This document shows, piece after piece, positions 17,234 through 26,567 of a DNA stretch of 64,000 nucleotides. Source of the DNA: Streptomyces silaceus (lineage in GTDB: Bacteria > Actinomycetota > Actinomycetes > Streptomycetales > Streptomycetaceae); contig NZ_LIRJ01000034.1 of the NCBI RefSeq assembly GCF_001419745.1, positions 62,001 through 126,000 on the forward strand. The letters run 5' to 3'. Position 1 is the first letter of the stretch, and the number at the start of each line of letters is the position of its first letter. The translations under genes and the position numbers were made by a program. Below the pieces are notes generated by a model. The model was not told where the DNA came from and did no database searches. It saw only the letters and a program-made list of their open reading frames with translations.

Positions 17234-19210
17234 ATGATCCAGGCCATCGGACTGACCAGCAATCCCCGTCAGGAGCTCCCGCCCGCCGTCGACGACGTGT
17301 CCTTCGAGGCACGCACCGGCCGTGTCACCGCGCTGCTCGGTGCGGAGGCAGCCGGCAAGACCACGGCACTGCGGCTGATGCTCGAACTTCAACAGGGCCG
17401 TGGAATCACGTACTTCAGAGGCCGCCCGCTGCACCGCATCGCCCAACCGACGCGTGAAGTCGGCGTTCTTCTGGGCGATGTCCCAGGGCATCCCGCGCGC
17501 TCGGTGCGCGGTCACCTGCGCATGCTCTGCGCGGCCGCTGGAGTGCCCGTCCAGCGCGCCGACGACGTCCTGGAGGCCGTCGGTCTCGTCAGCCTCAGAG
17601 ATCAGCGCCTCGGCACCCTCTCGCGCGGCATGGACCGCCGCCTGGGGCTGGGCTGCGCGCTGGTCGCCGATCCGCACACGCTCGTCCTGGACGGGCCCGC
17701 CGAGGGGCTCTCGGCGCGGGAGGGTGCGTGGCTGCACGGAATCCTGCGGGCTCACGCGGGCCAGGGCGGCACGGTGCTCTTCACCACGGCCGACCCCAAG
17801 GAAGCCGCCCGGACCGCCGACCGCGTCGTGACGCTGGAGGCAGGGCGGCTCGTCGCGGATCAAGAGGTCGCGGACTTCGCGCGCACCAGGCTGCGGCCCC
17901 GTGTCGCCGTCCGGAGCCCGCACGCCGTCCGCCTGGGCGCCCTCCTCGCCAAGGAGGCGCGCGCGGGGCAGCGCTCGATCGAAGTGGTCAAGGAGGACGG
18001 CAACCGGCTTTCCGTGTACGGCAGTAACTGTGCCGACGTTGGGGAGGCCGCGTATCGGCACAGCATCCTCGTGCACCAACTCGCCGATGAGGTCGGCGAT
18101 GCGGGACCGCCTGAGCGGCCGGAGACGGCCGAGCCCGCCGCGCGGGGGGAACGGGCGGAACCCTGCCCGCCCGAGGCTCAGGCCACAACCTCGACCGAAG
18201 GCTTGGGGGAGGCCGCGACTGACCGCGCAACGGCACGCGACGCAGAAGAGCAAGCGGACAGCACAGCAGAAGGGCAGGTCGAAGCAGCGCGGTCCCTGCT
18301 GGTCCCGCTGGCTCCGCTGGAGGCCGACGACACCATTCCGTTCGAGGGCGATGCCGTGCGCGTCACCGGGGCTCCTCCGGCGCGGCCCGCTCCTCGGGAC
18401 GCGGTCTCGTCCTTGCCGCCTCCCATCACCGTCCGCCCGAGCCGCAGCCCGCTTCGCCCGCTGCGCTACGAACTGCGTCGCCTGCTGGGTGTCGGCACCG
18501 GCTACCTGGCCTTGGCCGCCGTCCTCGCCACCTCCGCCCTGATCTGCGTCTTCCTGGCGCGGGCCGGCCACACGCCGCAGCCGCGCCTTCTCGCCGCCTG
18601 GCCCCAGGAGCTCCCGCTGCCACCCGCGGCCCTCGGTGCCGGACTGCTCGGCGCCCTCGCGTTCGGCGACGAGTTCCGCCATCCCGCCCTCGCCGCGGAC
18701 CGGGGAACGGTGCCCCGGCGCCTCGGTCTGCTCGCCGCCAAGCTGCTGGTCGCCGCCGCCACGGCGCTGCTGCTCGGCAGCCTCGCGGTGGCCTCCGACG
18801 CGGCGCTGCTCCACCTTGTATACGGAAACGAGCTCACGAGAGTTCCCGCCGACTGGTTGTCGCTCAGTGCGAGTTGGGGTGCTCTGGTGACGGGTTGTGC
18901 GTGGGCGGGCGTCCTCGCCGCGGGTGTCTTCAGGTCCACGACCGCCGGTCTTGCCGCTGTCCTCGCGGTGCCGATCATCGTCGTACCCGTCGTACAAAAG
19001 GCCGTCGAAGGACCGTCTGTGCGATCGGCCGCCGGACTTCCGGGGCGGTTGAGGGACCTCGCTCTGGTGCAGTGGCCGTTCGGAGCGGAGCGATATCTGG
19101 CGGCGGGAGTCCGCATGATCGCCCAACCCGTGGGCGGTGCGCTGATGTTGTCGCTGACCGCTCTGCTCTGCGCATATCTGCTCATGGCGATGCGCACGAG
19201 AGTCCGTTGA
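17234..19210 (+). CDS. ABC transporter ATPase fused to membrane domain, degenerate nucleotide-binding site
   Basis: 658 residues. Residues 1-225 form an ABC ATPase domain with intact Walker A GAEAAGKT (36-43). The signature is LSRGM (129-133) instead of LSGGQ, the Walker B is followed by Gly154 in place of the catalytic glutamate (LVLDGP), and the H-loop histidine is replaced (TTAD, 184-187). A charged linker spans about 300-400, then about six membrane segments to the C-terminus (YLALAAVLATSALICVFLA onward). The start has GAGAG upstream. It may bind ATP with little hydrolysis. It lies upstream of whiH in the same direction; the substrate is unknown. Confidence 0.8.
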   Translation: MIQAIGLTSNPRQELPPAVDDVSFEARTGRVTALLGAEAAGKTTALRLMLELQQGRGITYFRGRPLHRIAQPTREVGVLLGDVPGHPARSVRGHLRMLCAAAGVPVQRADDVLEAVGLVSLRDQRLGTLSRGMDRRLGLGCALVADPHTLVLDGPAEGLSAREGAWLHGILRAHAGQGGTVLFTTADPKEAARTADRVVTLEAGRLVADQEVADFARTRLRPRVAVRSPHAVRLGALLAKEARAGQRSIEVVKEDGNRLSVYGSNCADVGEAAYRHSILVHQLADEVGDAGPPERPETAEPAARGERAEPCPPEAQATTSTEGLGEAATDRATARDAEEQADSTAEGQVEAARSLLVPLAPLEADDTIPFEGDAVRVTGAPPARPAPRDAVSSLPPPITVRPSRSPLRPLRYELRRLLGVGTGYLALAAVLATSALICVFLARAGHTPQPRLLAAWPQELPLPPAALGAGLLGALAFGDEFRHPALAADRGTVPRRLGLLAAKLLVAAATALLLGSLAVASDAALLHLVYGNELTRVPADWLSLSASWGALVTGCAWAGVLAAGVFRSTTAGLAAVLAVPIIVVPVVQKAVEGPSVRSAAGLPGRLRDLALVQWPFGAERYLAAGVRMIAQPVGGALMLSLTALLCAYLLMAMRTRVR

Positions 19211-19257
19211 CGACCGTCCGTCGCCTTCCGGTGCGGGCCTGTGCGCAACTCCCCGGA

Positions 19258-19280
19258 TAACGCCCACTTCTTTCCGATAA
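19258..19280 (+). promoter_or_regulatory. Candidate WhiG-type sigma promoter of whiH
   Basis: TCCGATAA at 19273-19280 matches seven of eight bases of the WhiG -10 GCCGATAA. A TAAC at 19258 resembles the -35, but the spacer is 11 rather than the usual 15 or so, so the assignment is tentative. In S. coelicolor whiH is known to depend on sigma-WhiG. Confidence 0.4.
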
Positions 19281-19295
19281 GGCGTCAATTGCGGC

Positions 19296-19313
19296 AGGGT
19301 GAGCGATCACCCT
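19296..19313. promoter_or_regulatory. Candidate WhiH autoregulatory operator
   Basis: Perfect inverted repeat AGGGTGA-GCGA-TCACCCT, located between the putative promoter and the whiH start. The position and symmetry suit a dimeric GntR-family repressor. Confidence 0.5.
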
Positions 19314-19372
19314 TTCGTGTGCTTTTCACCAAAGACCTCAAGGGAGTTGGGGGCAGCGCCGACAACTGATCC

Positions 19373-20260
19373 GTGAGTACCCTTGCGCACACCATGATGA
19401 CCACCGCCCGCTCCGCCGACTCCGGTCTCGCCGGCCCGGGCGGCCTCGACCGATACCCCTACAGCGAGTCCCCTGGCGGCGAGCGCGTCGTCGCTCCCGT
19501 GTGGGACGGCGCCGAGCAGGACCTGGGGCGTGTGGGCCGCCGCACCGCCGGAAGCCGCGGCCGCGGGCTGCACGGCCAACTCGTCCAGCAGCTGGGGCAG
19601 ATGATCGTCTCCGGTGACCTGGGCGCCGACCGCCCGCTGGTCCCCGAGGAGATCGGCCAGCGGTTCGAGGTCTCCCGCACCGTCGTCCGCGAGTCCCTGC
19701 GCGTCCTCGAGGCCAAGGGCCTCGTCAGCGCGCGGCCCAACGTCGGCACGCGCGTGCGTCCCGTCAGCGACTGGAACCTCCTCGACCCGGACATCATCGA
19801 GTGGCGGGCCTTCGGGCCGCAGCGCGACGACCAGCGGCGCGAGCTCGGCGAGCTGCGCTGGATGATCGAGCCGCTCGCCGCCCGCCTCGCCGCGGGGCAC
19901 GGTCGCGAGGAGGTGCAGCAGCGCCTCGCCGACATGGTCGAGATCATGGGGCACGCGCTCGGGCAGGGCGACTCGATCACCTTCTCCCGCGCCGACGCGG
20001 AGTTCCACTCGCTGCTGATCCAGGTCGCGGGCAACCGCATGCTGGAGCACCTGTCCGGCATCGTCTCGGCCGCCCTGCAGGTCTCGGGCGGGCCGATCAC
20101 CGGCTGCGACCGCCCCAGCGAGGCCTCGCTCGCGCACCACTCCCGCATCGTCGACGCCCTCGCGGCGGGTGACGGGACCGCTGCCGAGACCGCCATGCGG
20201 CAGCTGCTCACCGTCCACCCGGAGGTGGAGCGCGTCGTGCCCGCCCCGCGCGAGCACTGA
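19373..20260 (+). CDS. whiH: GntR/FadR-family sporulation regulator WhiH
   Basis: 295 residues from GTG 19373; an ATG at 19394 is an alternative, and neither has a clear ribosome site. A 60-residue Ala/Gly/Arg-rich leader precedes the GntR winged helix (about 65-130), seen as GQLVQQLGQMIVSGDLG and FEVSRTVVRESLRVLEAKG. An FCD-type effector domain (about 150-285) follows, with WMIEPLAARLAAGHG and FHSLLIQVAGN. Position directly upstream of hrdB and family match identify it as WhiH, needed for sporulation septation in aerial hyphae. Identity rests on recognition of synteny and family, not on an alignment. Confidence 0.82.
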   Translation: MSTLAHTMMTTARSADSGLAGPGGLDRYPYSESPGGERVVAPVWDGAEQDLGRVGRRTAGSRGRGLHGQLVQQLGQMIVSGDLGADRPLVPEEIGQRFEVSRTVVRESLRVLEAKGLVSARPNVGTRVRPVSDWNLLDPDIIEWRAFGPQRDDQRRELGELRWMIEPLAARLAAGHGREEVQQRLADMVEIMGHALGQGDSITFSRADAEFHSLLIQVAGNRMLEHLSGIVSAALQVSGGPITGCDRPSEASLAHHSRIVDALAAGDGTAAETAMRQLLTVHPEVERVVPAPREH

Positions 20261-20740
20261 CCGCGCGGCCGCACCGCCGCCGCCGGTGCGCGCGTGGCGT
20301 GCGGTACCGCGACGTCGTCGCGTGCGTCGCTCCGTACGCCGTTCGACGGTTCTGCCGTCGTGTCCAGTCACTCCGTGTCGTCGGACCGCAGCGGGCTCCT
20401 CGGGGGCTCCGCGCGGTCCGAGGCACGGAGTGAGGGTTGCTTCGCCGGGTATCGGGGGATCATTCGTGCATGCGCATAGGTCGCTTGTGACCGTATCTGG
20501 ATGCTTTTGAGTACTTACGGGGTGTGACTCGGGCCACGTAGATTGGGCGTAACGCTCCAAGGAACAGCGCGATGACCTAAGAGGTGATAGCCGAGGAGGG
20601 AATACAGCAGTCGTTCGCGGCGCTGTGTAGCTCCCCGGCCCCGCCCGCGCCGTCGGCCCAATCCCCAGCCGCCGGTCGTCGGCTCCGGTCCACAATGGAC
20701 GGGGCCGGAAGCCGTTTTCCAACGTTCCGAGAGGTTGTTC
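20261..20740 (+). promoter_or_regulatory. hrdB upstream regulatory region
   Basis: 480 bases without a gene. Candidate promoter elements include TAGATT (20539-20544), with TTACGG 18 bases upstream as a weak -35. A GGGAAT at 20598-20603 resembles a sigma-R -35, but the expected GTT at the right spacing is not clear. The ribosome site GAGAGG lies at 20729-20734. The long leader fits a heavily regulated gene. Confidence 0.35.
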
Positions 20741-22279
20741 GTGTCGGCCAGCACATCCCGTACGCTCCCGCCGGAGATCGCCGAATCCGTCTCTGTCATG
20801 GCGCTCATCGAGCGGGGAAAGGCTGATGGGCAGATCGCCGGCGATGACGTGCGTCGTGCCTTCGAAGCTGACCAGATTCCGGCCACTCAGTGGAAGAACG
20901 TTCTGCGCAGCCTCAACCAGATCCTCGAGGAAGAGGGTGTGACGCTGATGGTCAGTGCCGCGGAGCCAAAGCGCCCCCGCAAGAGCGTCGCAGCGAAGAG
21001 CCCGGCCAAGCGCACCGCGACCAGGACGGTCGCGGCCAAGACCGTCACGGCGAAGCCCACCGCCACCGCCGCCACTGAGGCGCCGACCGCGGACGGCGCC
21101 GCCGAGGACGCGCCCGCGAAGAAGGTCGCCGCCAAGAAGACGACGGCCAAGAAGGCCGTCGCGAAGAAGACCACCGCCAAGAAGACGGCGGCCAAGAAGA
21201 CCTCCGCCAAGAAGGACGCCGACGAGCTCCTGGACGACGAGGCCACCGAGGAAGCACCCACCGCCGGCAAGCCCGGCGAGGGCGAGCCCGCCGAGGAGGG
21301 CGCCCAGGGCTTCGTGCTCTCCGACGAGGACGAGGACGACGCGCCGGCCCAGCAGGTCGCCGCGGCCGGCGCCACCGCCGACCCGGTCAAGGACTACCTC
21401 AAGCAGATCGGCAAGGTCCCGCTGCTCAACGCCGAGCAGGAGGTCGAGCTCGCCAAGCGCATCGAGGCCGGTCTGTTCGCCGAGGACAAGCTGGCCAACG
21501 CCGACAAGCTCGCGCCGAAGCTCAAGCGTGAGCTGGAGATCATCGCCGAGGACGGCCGCCGCGCCAAGAACCACCTTCTGGAGGCCAACCTCCGTCTGGT
21601 GGTCTCCCTGGCCAAGCGCTACACCGGCCGCGGCATGCTCTTCCTGGACCTCATCCAGGAGGGCAACCTCGGTCTGATCCGTGCGGTCGAGAAGTTCGAC
21701 TACACCAAGGGCTACAAGTTCTCCACGTACGCCACCTGGTGGATCCGTCAGGCGATCACCCGCGCCATGGCCGACCAGGCCCGCACCATCCGTATCCCGG
21801 TGCACATGGTCGAGGTCATCAACAAGCTCGCGCGCGTGCAGCGCCAGATGCTCCAGGACCTGGGCCGTGAGCCCACTCCGGAGGAGCTGGCCAAGGAACT
21901 CGACATGACCCCGGAGAAGGTCATCGAGGTCCAGAAGTACGGCCGTGAGCCGATCTCCCTCCACACCCCCCTGGGTGAGGACGGCGACAGCGAGTTCGGT
22001 GACCTCATCGAGGACTCCGAGGCGGTCGTGCCGGCCGACGCGGTCAGCTTCACGCTCCTCCAGGAGCAGCTGCACTCCGTCCTGGACACCCTGTCCGAGC
22101 GTGAGGCGGGCGTGGTCTCCATGCGCTTCGGCCTCACGGACGGCCAGCCCAAGACCCTCGACGAGATCGGCAAGGTCTACGGAGTGACGCGTGAGCGCAT
22201 CCGTCAGATCGAGTCGAAGACGATGTCGAAGCTGCGTCACCCGTCGCGTTCGCAGGTTCTGCGCGACTACCTCGACTAG
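20741..22279 (+). CDS. hrdB: Principal RNA polymerase sigma factor HrdB
   Basis: 512 residues from GTG 20741, which has GAGAGG six bases upstream. Region 1.1 is at the N-terminus ([18 protein letters not shown]). Residues about 75-200 are low-complexity: an Ala/Lys tract with repeated AKKT units near 126-162, then an acidic segment. Region 1.2 starts at [16 protein letters not shown]. Region 2 includes [17 protein letters not shown] and [17 protein letters not shown]. Region 4.2 is [19 protein letters not shown]. It directs RNA polymerase to housekeeping promoters and is essential in Streptomyces. A strong hairpin terminator follows. Confidence 0.97.
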   Translation: MSASTSRTLPPEIAESVSVMALIERGKADGQIAGDDVRRAFEADQIPATQWKNVLRSLNQILEEEGVTLMVSAAEPKRPRKSVAAKSPAKRTATRTVAAKTVTAKPTATAATEAPTADGAAEDAPAKKVAAKKTTAKKAVAKKTTAKKTAAKKTSAKKDADELLDDEATEEAPTAGKPGEGEPAEEGAQGFVLSDEDEDDAPAQQVAAAGATADPVKDYLKQIGKVPLLNAEQEVELAKRIEAGLFAEDKLANADKLAPKLKRELEIIAEDGRRAKNHLLEANLRLVVSLAKRYTGRGMLFLDLIQEGNLGLIRAVEKFDYTKGYKFSTYATWWIRQAITRAMADQARTIRIPVHMVEVINKLARVQRQMLQDLGREPTPEELAKELDMTPEKVIEVQKYGREPISLHTPLGEDGDSEFGDLIEDSEAVVPADAVSFTLLQEQLHSVLDTLSEREAGVVSMRFGLTDGQPKTLDEIGKVYGVTRERIRQIESKTMSKLRHPSRSQVLRDYLD

Positions 22280-22308
22280 GCGTCGGCACTCGCCGGAGTG
22301 CTCATCAG

Positions 22309-22344
22309 AAGGCCCGAAGTCCGCATCGCGTGACTTCGGGCCTT
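22309..22344 (+). terminator. hrdB terminator
   Basis: 12-base perfect stem AAGGCCCGAAGT/ACTTCGGGCCTT with a 12-base loop and a short T run after it, 29 bases downstream of the hrdB stop. Confidence 0.85.
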
Positions 22345-22419
22345 TTCGTGCGCGGGTGCGCTGTGTGCGGGGCTGAATGACTCTGGGTATGCCATGGCAA
22401 CCCAGAGTGAGGAGATCGC

Positions 22420-23250
22420 ATGCGTCGTCCCTTCGCCCGAGCGTGGACGGGGGCACTGGCCGCGGTGGCCGCTGCCGCCGCCCTGCCGCTGGCTTCCCCG
22501 GTGCCCGCGGCGGCCGACAGTGTGGTCATCGGGGGCAGACCGGTGGAGGTGTCCGACAGCCCATGGACGGTGGCGCTCTCCAGCCGTGACCGGTTCGGGG
22601 GTACCCGAGCGGGACAGTTCTGCGGCGGCGTGGTGGTGTCGCCCACGACGGTCCTGACGGCGGCCCACTGCATGAGTGAAGACGTGCTCGGCGTGCCCCT
22701 GGGCGAAGTGTCGGACCTGAAGGTCATCGCCGGCCGCGGGGATCTACGAGAGACGGACGGCAAGGAGATTCCCGTACGTGACGCCTGGGTCAATCCGGAG
22801 TACGACGGCTACACGAACTCCGGCGACGTGGCGGCGCTGACGCTGTCCGAGCCGCTTCCGGAGGGCTACGTGATCCCGATGGCCGGGGAGGGCGATCCCG
22901 CGTACGAGGCGGGCACAGGCGCTGCCGTGTACGGCTGGGGGGACACCACGGGGGCGGGCAACTACGCACACTCGCTGCGCTCGGCACGCGTGAAGGTCCT
23001 CCCCGATGCCGTGTGTGAGCGGGCGTATCCGGGCAGTGCCGACGGGAAGTACGTGGCCGAGACCATGCTCTGTGCCGGGGAGATGGACGGCCGACGGGAC
23101 GCATGCCAGGGGGACAGCGGCGGGCCGCTGGTCGCGCACGGGCGGCTCATCGGCCTGGTGTCCTGGGGGAGTGGATGCGGGCGCGCGGGGAGCCCGGGGG
23201 TCTACACGCGGATCTCGGATGTCGCCAGAGTGATGCGTGCGTACAGCTGA
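22420..23250 (+). CDS. Secreted trypsin-like serine protease
   Basis: 276 residues. The N-terminus has Arg residues, a hydrophobic stretch and a likely cleavage after AAA near residue 33, so it is exported. Catalytic triad: His in VLTAAHC (about 87), Asp in NSGDVAAL (about 130), Ser in DACQGDSGGP (about 230). The Asp six residues before the catalytic serine is the trypsin specificity residue, so cleavage after Arg or Lys is expected. The three pairs of cysteines suggest disulfides. Start ATG 22420 is preceded by GAGGAG. It stands alone between two terminators. Confidence 0.92.
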   Translation: MRRPFARAWTGALAAVAAAAALPLASPVPAAADSVVIGGRPVEVSDSPWTVALSSRDRFGGTRAGQFCGGVVVSPTTVLTAAHCMSEDVLGVPLGEVSDLKVIAGRGDLRETDGKEIPVRDAWVNPEYDGYTNSGDVAALTLSEPLPEGYVIPMAGEGDPAYEAGTGAAVYGWGDTTGAGNYAHSLRSARVKVLPDAVCERAYPGSADGKYVAETMLCAGEMDGRRDACQGDSGGPLVAHGRLIGLVSWGSGCGRAGSPGVYTRISDVARVMRAYS

Positions 23251-23433
23251 GGCGGTGCTCCGCCGCATGGCCGAGGCGGGTGCTCCAGAGCGGTAGGCCG
23301 GGCGGGTGGGTGGCCCGGGGCGGCTCCGTCGGAGTCGCCGGAAGCCCTTTCCGTCGAGGCCCTTGCTGTCGAGGCCCGCTGGGTGAGTGTCCAGGGCGGC
23401 CCTGAAGGGCCCTGGGTGCCGCTGTGACGAGAG

Positions 23434-23473
23434 CGGGCGGCCGCCCCTACCTGTTGGCAGGGGCGGCCGCCCG
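23434..23473. terminator. Bidirectional terminator between protease and small Cys-rich gene
   Basis: Perfect 14-base arms CGGGCGGCCGCCCC/GGGGCGGCCGCCCG with a 12-base loop, located between convergent 3' ends at 23250 and 23521. Confidence 0.85.
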
Positions 23474-23520
23474 TTCGCCGGCCTGGTGTGCCGGAGCTGG
23501 CTCGTCGTGAATGCGAGGTG

Positions 23521-23751
23521 TCAGCGTTCCTCGTCGGAGGCGCTTTCGGGAACGGCGGTCAGTCGCTCCGTCTCGTCCTGTATCTCAGCGGCGATCTTCT
23601 TGAGTTCCGGCTCGAACTTGCGGCCGTGGTGGGCGCAGAAGAGCAGTTCACCGCCGCTCAACAGGACGACGCGCAGGTATGCCTGGGCGCCGCAGCGGTC
23701 GCAGCGATCAGCGGCCGTCAGGGGGCTCGCGGGGGTCAGAACAGTAGTCAC
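23521..23751 (-). CDS. Small Cys-rich conserved protein (DUF7455-like)
   Basis: 76 residues. A CDRC pair near residues 17-20 and a later FCAHHG motif look like a zinc-ribbon: four metal ligands from two Cys, one Cys and one His. An acidic helical tail follows. This small protein is conserved beside hrdB in Streptomyces and has no known function. Start ATG 23751 has AGAGGCGAC just upstream. It lies divergent from parE across a 440-base gap. Confidence 0.75.
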   Translation of the reverse strand: MTTVLTPASPLTAADRCDRCGAQAYLRVVLLSGGELLFCAHHGRKFEPELKKIAAEIQDETERLTAVPESASDEER

Positions 23752-24192
23752 GTCGCCTCTTCTCTAGCTCGACGAGCTGTCGTACCAGGGTCAACATCCA
23801 ACCAGGCCGAAAACGTTCCCGCTCGTGGCTTTTCCTCGAAATTTCTTCTCGAGGAGGTTGTCCGTTGCCGGTTGGCGGCGAATGTGCCGTATTGCGTCTC
23901 TTACGTGTCTTACGGTTTCGCGCTGTCTGTCAGGTCAGGTCCTCCCCGGCTGGCTTGCCGGTTGTTCATGAGGACGTGCCCGGAGCCTAAATGGTTCATG
24001 CCTGGAAGGGAACGTGACGTGCGCTTCACTCCATCGAGGGATCGAACATGTATGCGAGCCTGGACTAGTCTGAGTTGAGACGAGGGTGGCGTTACAACGG
24101 CTCTACCAGGCCTCGGTACCCTCTGAGCGGCAACCGAAGCCGCGTCCTTACCCCAAAGGACTCCCTTTGAAATTCAGCGAGGAGCGAACCGC
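23752..24192. promoter_or_regulatory. parE upstream region
   Basis: 440 bases with no gene, less GC-rich than its surroundings. A possible promoter is TCGAAC (24042) with 17-base spacing to TAGTCT (24065). TCGAAC-ATGT-ATGCGA at 24042-24057 also partly resembles the actinobacterial LexA box (second half matches 4 of 6). No stronger element was found. Confidence 0.3.
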
Positions 24193-26316
24193 GTGACCGC
24201 CGAGACGTCCGTGCCGTCCACAGCGTTGCTGACCGGAGCAGACCGGGACGGTTCCAACTACACCGCGCGGCACCTGCTCGTCCTGGAGGGGCTCGAGGCC
24301 GTCCGCAAGCGTCCGGGCATGTACATCGGGTCGACGGACAGTCGTGGCCTGATGCACTGCCTGTGGGAGATCATCGACAACTCCGTCGATGAGGCTCTGG
24401 GCGGGTACTGCGACCGCATCGAGGTCATCCTCCACGACGACGCGTCCGTGCAGGTCCGGGACAACGGCCGTGGCATCCCCGTGGACACCGAGCCCAGGAC
24501 GGGTCTCTCCGGAGTGGAGATCGTCATGACCAAGCTCCACGCGGGCGGCAAGTTCGGCGGTGGCTCCTACGCGGCCTCGGGCGGTCTGCACGGCGTGGGC
24601 GCGTCCGTGGTGAACGCGCTCTCCGCGCGCCTGGACGTCGAGGTGGACCGCGCCGGCCACACGCACGCGATCAGCTTCCGGCGCGGTGTCCCGGGCGCCT
24701 TCGCCAAGCCGGGGCCCGACGCTGCGTTCGACCCCTCGGCCAAGCTGAGCAAGGTCAAGAAGATCCCCAAGGCGCGCAGCGGCACGCGCGTCCGGTACTG
24801 GGCCGACCGCCAGATCTTCCTCAAGGACGCCAAGCTCTCCCTGGAGAACCTGCACCAGCGCGCCCGTCAGACCGCGTTCCTGGTCCCGGGGCTGACCATC
24901 GTCGTCCGAGACGAGTTCGGCCTCGGCGAGGGCGGCACCAAGGGTGAGGAATCCTTCCGTTTCGATGGCGGTATCAGCGAGTTCTGTGAGTACCTGGCGC
25001 AGGACAAGGCGGTGTGCGACGTCCTCCGGTTCTCGGGGCAGGGGACGTTCAAGGAGACCGTGCCGGTACTGGACGAGCACGGGCAGATGACGCCGACGGA
25101 GGTCACCCGGGAACTGGGCGTCGATGTCGCGCTGCGCTGGGGCACCGGGTACGACACGACGGTGCGGTCGTTCGTGAACATCATCGCCACGCCCAAGGGC
25201 GGCACCCATGTGAGTGGGTTCGAGCGGTCGCTGACCAAGACGATGAACGAGGCGCTGCGGGCGCAGAAGGTGTTGCGGGTGGCCGAGGACGACATCGTCA
25301 AGGACGACGCGTTGGAGGGGCTGACCGCGGTGGTGACGGTGCGGCTGGCGGAGCCGCAGTTCGAGGGCCAGACCAAGGAGGTGCTGGGTACCTCGGCGGC
25401 GAACCGGATCGTGGCCACGGTGATCGCTCGTGAGCTGAAGGCGTTCTTGACGTCGACCAAGCGGGATGCGAAGGCGCAGGCCCGGGCGGTGATGGACAAG
25501 GCGGTGGCGGCGGCGCGGACGCGGATCGCGGCGCGTCAGCACAAGGATGCGCAGCGGCGCAAGACGGCGCTGGAGTCGTCTTCGTTGCCGGCGAAGCTGG
25601 CGGACTGCCGCAGTGATGACGTGGGGCGCAGTGAGCTGTTCATCGTGGAGGGCGACTCGGCGCTGGGCACGGCGAAGCTGGCGCGGAACTCGGAGTTCCA
25701 GGCGCTACTGCCGATCCGCGGGAAGATCTTGAACGTGCAGAAGGCGTCCGTGACGGACATGCTGAAGAACGCCGAGTGCGGGGCGATCATCCAGGTGATA
25801 GGGGCGGGGTCGGGGCGTACCTTCGATCTGGACGCGGCCCGCTACGGCAAGATCATTCTGCTGGTGGATGCGGATGTGGACGGGGCGCACATCCGGATTC
25901 TGCTGCTGACGTTGTTCCAGCGGTACATGCGGCCGATGGTGGAGGCGGGGCGGGTGTTCGCGGCGGTGCCGCCGTTGCACCGGATCGAGCTGAGCCAGCC
26001 GAAGAAGGGGCAGGACAAGTACCTGTACACGTACTCGGACCGGGAGCTGCGGGAGACGCTGCTGGAGCTGCAGCGTACGAATGTGCGGTACAAGGACTCG
26101 ATCCAGCGGTACAAGGGTCTGGGTGAGATGGATGCCGATCAGTTGGCGGAGACGACGATGGATCCGCGGTTCCGGACGCTGCGGCGGATCAACATCTCCG
26201 ATCTGGAGGCGGCCGAGCAGGTCTTCGACCTGCTGATGGGCAACGACGTCGCGCCCCGCAAGGAGTTCATCACCAGCTCCGCCGCCACACTCGACCGCTC
26301 GCGCATCGACGCGTGA
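24193..26316 (+). CDS. parE: DNA topoisomerase IV subunit B (GyrB/ParE family)
   Basis: 707 residues from GTG 24193, with GAGGAGCG upstream. The GHKL ATPase site shows EIIDNSVDEALGG and GGLHGVGASVVNAL. The QTK loop residue appears in QTKEVLGTS. The TOPRIM domain has EGDSALGTAK and DADVDGAHI, which bind magnesium. Together with ParC (minus strand, 44062 to 41609) it forms topoisomerase IV, which decatenates daughter chromosomes. Databases often label such genes gyrB; the partner in this window and the location after hrdB favour parE. Codon use shifts to G-ending in the middle third (about 25.2-26.2 kb). Confidence 0.9.
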   Translation: MTAETSVPSTALLTGADRDGSNYTARHLLVLEGLEAVRKRPGMYIGSTDSRGLMHCLWEIIDNSVDEALGGYCDRIEVILHDDASVQVRDNGRGIPVDTEPRTGLSGVEIVMTKLHAGGKFGGGSYAASGGLHGVGASVVNALSARLDVEVDRAGHTHAISFRRGVPGAFAKPGPDAAFDPSAKLSKVKKIPKARSGTRVRYWADRQIFLKDAKLSLENLHQRARQTAFLVPGLTIVVRDEFGLGEGGTKGEESFRFDGGISEFCEYLAQDKAVCDVLRFSGQGTFKETVPVLDEHGQMTPTEVTRELGVDVALRWGTGYDTTVRSFVNIIATPKGGTHVSGFERSLTKTMNEALRAQKVLRVAEDDIVKDDALEGLTAVVTVRLAEPQFEGQTKEVLGTSAANRIVATVIARELKAFLTSTKRDAKAQARAVMDKAVAAARTRIAARQHKDAQRRKTALESSSLPAKLADCRSDDVGRSELFIVEGDSALGTAKLARNSEFQALLPIRGKILNVQKASVTDMLKNAECGAIIQVIGAGSGRTFDLDAARYGKIILLVDADVDGAHIRILLLTLFQRYMRPMVEAGRVFAAVPPLHRIELSQPKKGQDKYLYTYSDRELRETLLELQRTNVRYKDSIQRYKGLGEMDADQLAETTMDPRFRTLRRINISDLEAAEQVFDLLMGNDVAPRKEFITSSAATLDRSRIDA

Positions 26317-26417
26317 GGCGTCATGCGCATCGCGGGCCGGGCACGGGCATCGAGCCTCGTCGGGGTCCGCGTCGCGACCTGAGCCTCGCACGTCGTCGGA
26401 GCTCGTAAAGAGTCATG

Positions 26418-26457
26418 GGAGCCGTGCTCTCCACCCTCGGGTGGAGAGCACGGCTCC
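26418..26457 (+). terminator. parE terminator
   Basis: Perfect 18-base stem GGAGCCGTGCTCTCCACC with its complement and a 4-base loop (CTCG), about 100 bases after the parE stop. Confidence 0.85.
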
Positions 26458-26567
26458 ACCCATGTTCCACCCCTGCTCCGATCTCATGATCCGGCCTTTT
26501 CCGTAGCGTCGAAGGCGTCGATCCTCCCCGGATCGGCCTGGTTCCTGCTCGCCGTACGGAGGCTGAC

